From Chromera velia (lineage: Eukaryota; Sar; Chromeraceae), in the NCBI GenBank assembly GCA_018398765.1, contig JAHBMJ010001661.1, positions 47,501 through 73,699 on the forward strand: DNA of 26,199 nucleotides. Direction: 5' to 3'. This document shows, piece after piece, positions 21,224 through 26,199 of the stretch; the stretch's first letter is position 1; each line of letters opens with the position of its first letter. The translations under genes were made by a program, and so were the position numbers. Below the pieces are notes generated by a model. It worked only from the letters and a program-made list of their open reading frames with translations, ran no database searches and was not told the DNA's origin.

Positions 21224-22746
21224 CGTGTGTGTGTGTGTGTGCAGTGGAAGACGAGACGCTGAACTTTGCACGTCAGCAAGTGGCAGACATTTGCGGTTTC
21301 TGCGTCTCGTCTCACGCTTACCGAGCTAAGTACTTCATGACCCGTCGGTGCGTGATCCTGAAGGTCCTCTCCCTTGCTGTCTCCCTGAAACCCTCCCTGG
21401 CAGTCTACCCCGACTGGGCTTTTATCCGGACCCAGGCCAACAGTGGGGGGGGACCTGGGAGCGGGACGGGGAGTGCGGGGGGAGGGGAGGACTCGGGAAG
21501 CGGGTCTCCTTTGAGTGTGACGCACACGGAGAGGCCCCAGTCAACGAGCGCCTGCGGGACTCCTGCGGGTGCAGCTGCAGCGTCTCTGCACTCTCCGAAG
21601 TCTGCCATTGGGAGTCGGAGTTGGGGGACGGTGTGCGTATACACTGACGAGGGGGAGAGGCGCAGTGCCATCATCTCACGTGCAGTGCGCAGGCGTGAAG
21701 CAGATGGTCAGGGGGATGGTGAGGAGGGTTTGCATCTGGAGAAGAAGAGACGACAGACGCCCTCACGAGAAAATGGGGAGGAAGACAAAGGAGGAGGGGA
21801 CGAACAGTCCTCTTCTTCTTCCTCTTCCTCTTCTTCTTTTTCCTCTTCGACCCCGATGGAAACCTCAGAGGGAGGAGGAATGCCATTGCAAGACCCAGTC
21901 GACCCCTCACGGGGAGGGCCGTCTGCGATGCCAGCTGCTTCTTGTCTTGCCTCTCGGCCGTTCGCTTCCCTCTCTGTGGATACAGATTTAGGCACGCCGA
22001 ATGGTTTGGGGCGAAATTTTGAAGGCCATCAGGGGCCTTCGTCATCTTCCTCGTCTTCTTCCTCTCATCAGGATCTGCATCGGCAGCAGCAGGGGGAGGG
22101 GGACGATGAGCACCCTGTAGGGCTCCTCCCTCCCCAAGTCCACAGGCACGTCCAGCTGGCTGCGATTCGGTTCTTCAAGCGGTGTCTTCTGGCGAATGAC
22201 GACTTCTATAGGAGGTCGGTGGGGGGTGCATAAGCTGCAGAGTCAGATGAGAGATGAAAGTGGAAGGAACACAGACAGGGCCCCAGAGAGAGAGGGAGGG
22301 AGAGAGAGAGCAGCTCAGAAAATCACCTGCAGTAAGCATCACTCAGTTTTCATGTGTTTCTTGTCTTGTCTGCTCACCGGGCGGGTCGCTTTTCGTTGCT
22401 CCCCCCTCTATTTTTCTGCACATTTTCTGTTAAAGAAAGAAGATCACACTTGCCACCCGTGCGTATTTGAATCTGTCTGACTTCTCCTGCTCTTTATTCA
22501 CATGTCTCCCTGCGCACATGTGTGGGGTGCAGATACGTGATGAGGTACCGTCTCTTTCGGCCTGTGTTCGCTCTCGTGGAACCTTCTGTGGTCAGTCTGA
22601 CCGACTTTTTTCTGCTCGGCCTCTTTCTGCAACAGCGGGGGGACTGTTGTTTACTGTCGGTTGAGAGAGTGGCTCCATAACTGACCTTCCTTTCGTCTTT
22701 TCTTCCTTCCTCGCGTTTCCTTCCTTCGTGTGTCTGTGTCTGTGTC

Positions 22747-22785
<39 letters not shown>

Positions 22786-22790
22786 ATGTA

Positions 22791-22828
<38 letters not shown>

Positions 22829-25771
22829 TGTGTGTGCGCGAGAGAGGGAGGGAGGGAATTGTGTGTATGTGTGTGTGTGCCTTTTTCGGCTCTTGATGGG
22901 CCTCAGATTGGACGCTCACAGGTTTATCTCAAATCCGTTCGTGACATTGACCTCTGCTGTTCGATCGCCTGTTTCCTTCCGTGAACATATATTAATATAT
23001 GCATGCATGCAGAGAACCCGGGGAGAACGGCGACGAGGGGGGGGCTCCCTTGTTGAGTCTGCAGTCGCGGACATCTTCCGCACCCTGAATCTCCTCAGAC
23101 CCAACTCGCAGGGTATCCCGAAGGAACTAGTCAAACACTTGGTCGGTCGGTTTGACGGTTAATTGGGTGGTGACTTTTGTTATTAGCATGCCTCCTTGGT
23201 TGTGCCTCGTGTGTCTGTTTCCGCAAAGGTGGTCATGCATGCCGAGGGTTTTGTTTTGTAGCTGAACTCCAGCTGCTGGATCTGTGTGAAGTCAGTGGCG
23301 TTCTTCGCCAGTCTTTTTTCGAATCTGCAGTGGTATTCAGTAGAGGCCGGGAGGATGTTCCATGGTCCTTTCACATCACGGGCTCTTTCCATGCATGGCC
23401 GCGTCCTCTCTTCGTCCCATTCAAGTAAACGTTCTCACACCTTCTGTTTTCTGTCTGCACAGATGGCGGAACACGGAGAGCTCCTCACAGTTCTCGCAGA
23501 GTCCCCCGACGTCTGCGGACAGGGCGCCTACAGAGTCAGTGAGTCAGTGAGAAGGCAGTGAGTGAGACTTGGCATAAACGGGTGCCTGCTTACGTATGTG
23601 TTGGCTTTCTTTTCCATCTCCTTTGACATTCTGGCATTCATGGTCTGCCTCATGCCTCACTCTTACGTCCCTGTCTCTCCGTACCGCGTGTCTCTGTCTA
23701 TGCTTCGATAGCTTCGCGCAGCTTCTGCCGCTTTTCTTTCGCGCTTTCTTTCTCCCCACACGTCTTTTTTTTCTTCCTCTGCAGAGCGTGATCCAGTGCC
23801 ACCTGAAGCACGAGGAACTCGAACGATATCCTCCTGACCAATTTCCTCAGGGGGGGTTAGTGCCTGGAGGGGGGGCCTTGTTTTTCTTCCTTCAGTCTCA
23901 CCTTTCTTTCTCTCTTTCGTTTTCTTCCTGCATGCCTTCCTCTTTCTTTCTATCTTTCTTTTCTTTCTTTCTTTCTTTCTTTTCTTTCTTTTCTTTCTTT
24001 TCTTTCTTTTTTTCTTTCTTTCTTTCTTTCTTTCTTTTCTTTCTTTCTTTCTTTTCTTTTCTTTCTTTCTTTTCTTTCTTTCTTTTCTTTCTTTCTTTCT
24101 TTCTTTCTTTCTTTTTTTCTTTCTTTCTTTCTTCCTTTCTTTCTTTCTTTTTTTCTTTTCTTTCTTTCTTTCTTTCTTTCTTTCTTTTCTTTCTTTTCGT
24201 TCTTTCTTTTTTTCTTTCTTTTTTTCTTTCTTTTTTTCTTTCTTTCTTTCTTTCTTTTTTTTTTCTTTCTTTCTTTCTTTCTTTCTTCCTTCCTTTCTTT
24301 CTTTCTTTCTTTCTTCCTTCCTTCCTTTCTTTCTTTCTTTCTTTCTTTCTTCCTTTCTTTCTTTTATCCCTTTTCCTGTCATGTCTGGCAATCTTTGTTT
24401 CGCGGAGACCGGGCAAATGTTTTGCCGCGCTTTCTGTGTCTTACTTGTCCTCAACCCCTCTGACTCCTTTGGCGTCTTCAATGGTCCCATCCACTCACGG
24501 TGCCCTCTATTTGAACGAGTTCTTCGGCCTCATGTTGTCTTCGTGCTTCTTGGAGAAACCATGGGAAGGTCCTGTCTTCATATCCTTTTGGTTGATTGAG
24601 CGCTTCAATCCTTCCTCCCGTGCTTCCATCTCTCTTCTTCTTCTTCTTCTTCCTCTTCTTTGCAGTCCGATGGGAGGAGCGTCCTCCTCCTCCTCCTCCA
24701 ACGGGCCCACCACCGATGAGGCCCTGGCGGGAATTCTCAAGTCGAGGGCGCAGGGGCTGAAGCATCCTTCCGCAGGGGTAAGGGGCAGCTTGTCAGACTA
24801 CGACGACCTGAGCACCCCCGACTCATGGTTCGAGGACGATGACGACGATCACGACACGGGTGCGTCGGGACTGCCGAACCTTGGCCCAGTGACTGTGAAG
24901 GAGCCGATGCCGCACATTCCCTATCCTGACGGGGTAGATGGGCCGGGGGGCAGGTTGGAGGCATCGTTCCTGACCAACCCCCTGTCTGGCCAGTTGATGG
25001 ATGTCGGCCCGATGACCTCCTTGGTTCGGAGACCGGCGCTCTTCCACAGTGGGGGATTCGAAAGGGGGGGGTCTGTCTCCCGACCGGCACAGCCACAAGC
25101 GCAAGAACAACATGGGCATGCGCAGGTAGGACCACAGAGACCTTCTGCGCAAGCACACGCACAGATGCAGCAGCAGGGAATGCATCATCATGCCCAGCAG
25201 GCAGCAGGGCCGGGGGGAAGGGGGGGGATGGGGGGGTCGAGTCCTGTCTTCTCAGGTTTCGCTCAGGGAGGGGCAGGGGGACTGCCGACCTCGCCTTCGC
25301 TTTTGCAGTCACGGACGGGTGGAGCTGGGGGTGGGGTGGGGGGGCATGCCGGGGCACGGGGGGTCGGGCTGGGTCCTGCGCCCCCTCGACAAGGGGCGAT
25401 TGGGTTATCCAGACCGGGGGGGAATGCCGGGGCACCGAAACAGCCACCTCCACCCAGTCGGAAGAAACTGTCAGTGCGTGGCTTTGGGGGAGGGGGTTTG
25501 TACTGGGGGAAAAGAGGGGGAGCAACTGCGGATGAAGGTTTTTTTCTTCATGCTGAGATCGTCTCTAGGTCTTTTGCTTTCGGGTCGTGTGTCTTGCAAT
25601 GAGGCCAGCGGTTGATCATGTGGTATGGTATGTTGCCGTCTCTCGACGAGCGAGGGAGGGAGGGAGGGGGGCCTCCTTGGAGATGAAGGAAAGAGCAGAG
25701 TGATCAGGCAAGAGCAAAGTCAATGTTCTACATTTCGTCTCTTCCCTCTCTCGTTCTGTGCATGCTTCTCT

Positions 25772-25847
<76 letters not shown>

Positions 25848-25901
25848 ATGTGCATGTGTGTGTGTGTGTGTGTGTGTTTGTGTGTGTTTGTGTGTGTATG
25901 T

Positions 25902-25934
<33 letters not shown>

Positions 25935-26016
25935 CAGGTCGTTGGTGGACTATGACGATGACGACGATGAAGACAATCCGTTTGTGAAATTGATCAACAA
26001 AGGGGGCCAGGGGTGA
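15141..26016 (+). CDS. PPP4R3: Protein phosphatase 4 regulatory subunit 3 (PP4R3/SMEK/Psy2), 18 exons, 1389 aa
   Basis: Exons: 15141-15311, 15738-15973, 16147-16303, 16648-16698, 17014-17110, 17333-17410, 17862-17935, 18313-18384, 18850-18903, 19547-20452, 20794-20884, 21245-22214, 22533-22590, 23013-23141, 23463-23534, 23785-23855, 24666-25469, 25938-26016. They sum to 4170 nt, every junction phase agrees, and the stop is TGA. The family targets the PP4 catalytic subunit to substrates, acting in DNA-damage recovery, centromere function and signalling, largely in the nucleus. Residues about 27-140 form the PH/EVH1-like domain (VKLYELD, then [29 protein letters not shown]). The SMK-1 (DUF625) region follows ([41 protein letters not shown]). 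An armadillo-like helical part follows ([32 protein letters not shown]). The C-terminus is acidic ([27 protein letters not shown]). Animal and plant members are roughly 800-850 residues, so this one is long because of low-complexity insertions. The start is the first ATG before the conserved domain; an additional upstream exon cannot be excluded. Confidence 0.93.
15312..15737 (+). other. PP4R3 intron 1 with an 89-bp tandem duplication
   Basis: The intron is 426 nt, GTCAGT to CTGCAG. An 89-bp unit starting TTTCTGTGGTACATGCTG is present twice, at 15442-15530 and 15531-15619, and I see no differences between the copies. A degenerate start of a third copy follows (to about 15628). The perfect identity implies a recent event or an assembly artefact. 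Confidence 0.8.
15442..15619 (+). repeat. Two-copy 89-bp direct tandem repeat
   Basis: The copies at 15442-15530 and 15531-15619 read identically and contain CATGCGCTTCTCCAGAAG and GCTTTGCCGCGCTCGCC. The array lies wholly within intron 1 of PP4R3, so copy number should not affect the protein. Confidence 0.9.
17717..17752 (+). repeat. GT microsatellite in PP4R3 intron 6
   Basis: A pure GT run of about 34 nt within intron 6 (17411-17861). Confidence 0.93.
18642..18699. other. Assembly gap of 58 N in PP4R3 intron 8
   Basis: The run of N lies between a CTGT-rich stretch and a TTTG/GTTT-rich stretch inside intron 8 (18385-18849). Both flanking exons are intact and joined in phase, so no coding sequence is evidently missing. 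Confidence 0.97.
19547..20452 (+). other. PP4R3 exon 10: SMK-1/armadillo core with two low-complexity insertions
   Basis: This 302-codon exon (residues 331-632) aligns by eye with the core of the family. [15 protein letters not shown] and [18 protein letters not shown] correspond to successive helices, and [19 protein letters not shown] and [17 protein letters not shown] to later ones. About 60 residues (about 347-406) rich in Gly, Ser, Asp and Arg interrupt the first part. Ser- and Pro-rich stretches (about 480-525, and after [12 protein letters not shown]) interrupt later parts. A GTGAGT at 19694 lies inside the exon, but the frame stays open through it and no good acceptor follows, so I keep it as coding. 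Confidence 0.8.
21187..21242 (+). repeat. GT microsatellite abutting the acceptor of PP4R3 exon 12
   Basis: A GT repeat with a GAGC interruption runs directly into the GTGCAG acceptor ending at 21244. Confidence 0.93.
21245..22214 (+). other. PP4R3 exon 12: conserved ends around a 237-residue Gly/Ser-rich insertion
   Basis: The exon begins with family sequence ([36 protein letters not shown]) and ends with [19 protein letters not shown], which continues in exon 13 with [19 protein letters not shown]. Between them, residues about 727-963 are absent from animal and plant relatives. This insert has Gly-rich runs, a basic patch (EKKRRQTPS) that could act as a nuclear signal, and two poly-Ser tracts encoded by TCT/TCC/TCA-type repeats near 21809-21850 and 22039-22070. 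The insertion falls between two helices of the armadillo-like part, probably in a loop. Confidence 0.8.
22724..22878 (+). repeat. GT-rich microsatellite in PP4R3 intron 13
   Basis: GTCT/GT repeat with ATGTATGT and GCGCGAGAGAGG interruptions inside intron 13 (22591-23012). The Cys/Val-rich reading frames across it are products of the repeat. Confidence 0.93.
23856..24665 (+). other. PP4R3 intron 16, 810 nt, stop-free and in frame
   Basis: Donor GTTAGT after a GG split codon, acceptor TTTGCAG. The length is exactly 270 codons and the frame of exons 16 and 17 is open throughout, so unspliced RNA would encode a Phe/Ser/Leu-rich 270-residue insert. I treat it as an intron because removing it joins two family-like segments, because it carries standard splice signals, and because its centre is a simple repeat. 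Confidence 0.85.
23935..24366 (+). repeat. Long CTTT/CTTTT polypyrimidine microsatellite
   Basis: About 430 bp of nearly pure C and T, made of TTTC units with TTTTC and CTTCC variants, inside intron 16 of PP4R3. No stop codon can arise in a pure TTTC repeat in any forward frame, which explains the long open frames on both strands (poly Phe/Ser and poly Lys/Glu/Arg). Mirror-symmetric polypyrimidine tracts of this kind can form triplex DNA. Confidence 0.95.
24666..25469 (+). other. PP4R3 exon 17: disordered C-terminal region
   Basis: Residues 1096-1364. After a poly-Ser run comes [21 protein letters not shown], equivalent to the conserved acidic tryptophan- or tyrosine-containing block that follows the helical region in relatives. 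The rest is a long Gln/His/Ala- and Gly-rich tail. Runs of seven or more G at about 25208-25236 and 25337-25345 encode glycine. The exon ends CT at 25469 before GTCAGT. Joining to G at 25938 makes a Leu codon and gives [14 protein letters not shown], which resembles the family C-terminus. The reading frame stays open past the donor to 25602, but the result does not resemble the family. Confidence 0.8.
25769..25934 (+). repeat. CT then GT microsatellite abutting the last PP4R3 acceptor
   Basis: A CT repeat (about 25769-25813) changes to GT-rich sequence that continues to the TGCAG acceptor of exon 18 at 25937. The GT tract therefore occupies the place normally taken by the polypyrimidine tract. 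Confidence 0.93.
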
Positions 26017-26199
26017 CTGCTGGTAGACGGGATTGATTGATTGTACTGGTAGAAGGAAGATCCATTGAGGGCAGGCAGGGTAGAAGATCGAGGTGGGAGT
26101 TCGATGGGTGGGTGCCGAGTGAGGGAGTGAGGCAGGGCAACGTCGTATGCCCGTAGCAGGGTGGTTGCTTGCTTGTTTGGGTGTAATTTTGTTCGGAGG
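26017..26199 (+). other. 3' flank of PP4R3
   Basis: G-rich sequence with TGATTGATTG and GGCAGGCAGG reiterations after the stop codon. No AATAAA signal is visible within the window, so the transcript end is not defined. Confidence 0.6.

Noticed and set aside
23663-24490. Minus-strand ORFs rich in Lys, Glu and Arg
   Set aside because: They are the reverse reading of the CTTT repeat in intron 16.
23596-25602. A 668-codon open frame on the plus strand
   Set aside because: It joins true exons 16 and 17 through intron 15/16 sequence. The poly Phe/Ser centre is a CTTT microsatellite, and the ends lie outside confirmed splice sites.
25625-25987. Cys/Val-rich ORF through the GT repeat before the last exon
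   Set aside because: Only its end (from 25938) is the real last PP4R3 exon; the rest is a microsatellite.
1-26199. tRNA, rRNA, snRNA genes and CRISPR arrays
   Set aside because: No GTTCGA-type T-arm with a matching acceptor stem, no conserved rRNA segments and no regularly spaced repeats with unique spacers were found by eye.

Overview
The window is nuclear DNA of a eukaryote with large, repeat-rich intergenic regions and intron-rich genes. Its one firmly identifiable gene is at the right end: an 18-exon gene on the plus strand (15141-26016) for the regulatory subunit 3 of protein phosphatase 4 (PP4R3, also SMEK, Psy2, Falafel). I reconstructed every exon by hand. All 17 introns are GT-AG, all phases agree, and the product is 1389 residues. 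The mix of simple-sequence expansions, frequent TGCATGC words, short exons and Gly/Ser/Gln-rich insertions suggests an alveolate, perhaps a chromerid alga or a coccidian relative. That is inference from style, not from a match.

Layout. From 1 to about 10.2 kb I find no convincing gene. This part holds microsatellites (CTGT, CTTT, GT, GA), a 202-bp tandem duplication (4019-4425), an inverted repeat (6588-6734), a 22-nt minisatellite with a 106-nt higher-order period (7937-8412), an AT-rich stretch with TTGCATCGTT-like repeats (about 9000-9260), and a small MITE-like element with terminal inverted repeats and a 9-bp flanking direct repeat (9524-9730). At 10274-11735 the plus strand has a coding-like region broken by two frame changes at homopolymer runs and two in-frame TAG/TAA codons; it is probably a decayed gene. 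At 12532-13254 the minus strand carries a well-formed two-exon gene for a 199-residue protein I do not recognise. Pieces of its second exon are copied just upstream of it. At 14705-14878 there is a possible minus-strand exon head-to-head with PP4R3.

The most notable biology is in the splice sites. Of the 17 PP4R3 donors, 13 have C at intron position +3 (10 GTCAGT, 3 GTCGGT) and none has A there, while +5 G and +6 T are invariant. Acceptors are almost all GCAG, and several have a GT repeat or an ACAA repeat where a polypyrimidine tract would be expected. Intron 16 is filled by about 430 bp of CTTT-type repeat, is an exact multiple of three long and has no in-frame stop, so its retention would add 270 residues in frame. 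The rare +3 C donor points to co-varying U1 snRNA or another unusual recognition mode, which can be tested in the same genome.
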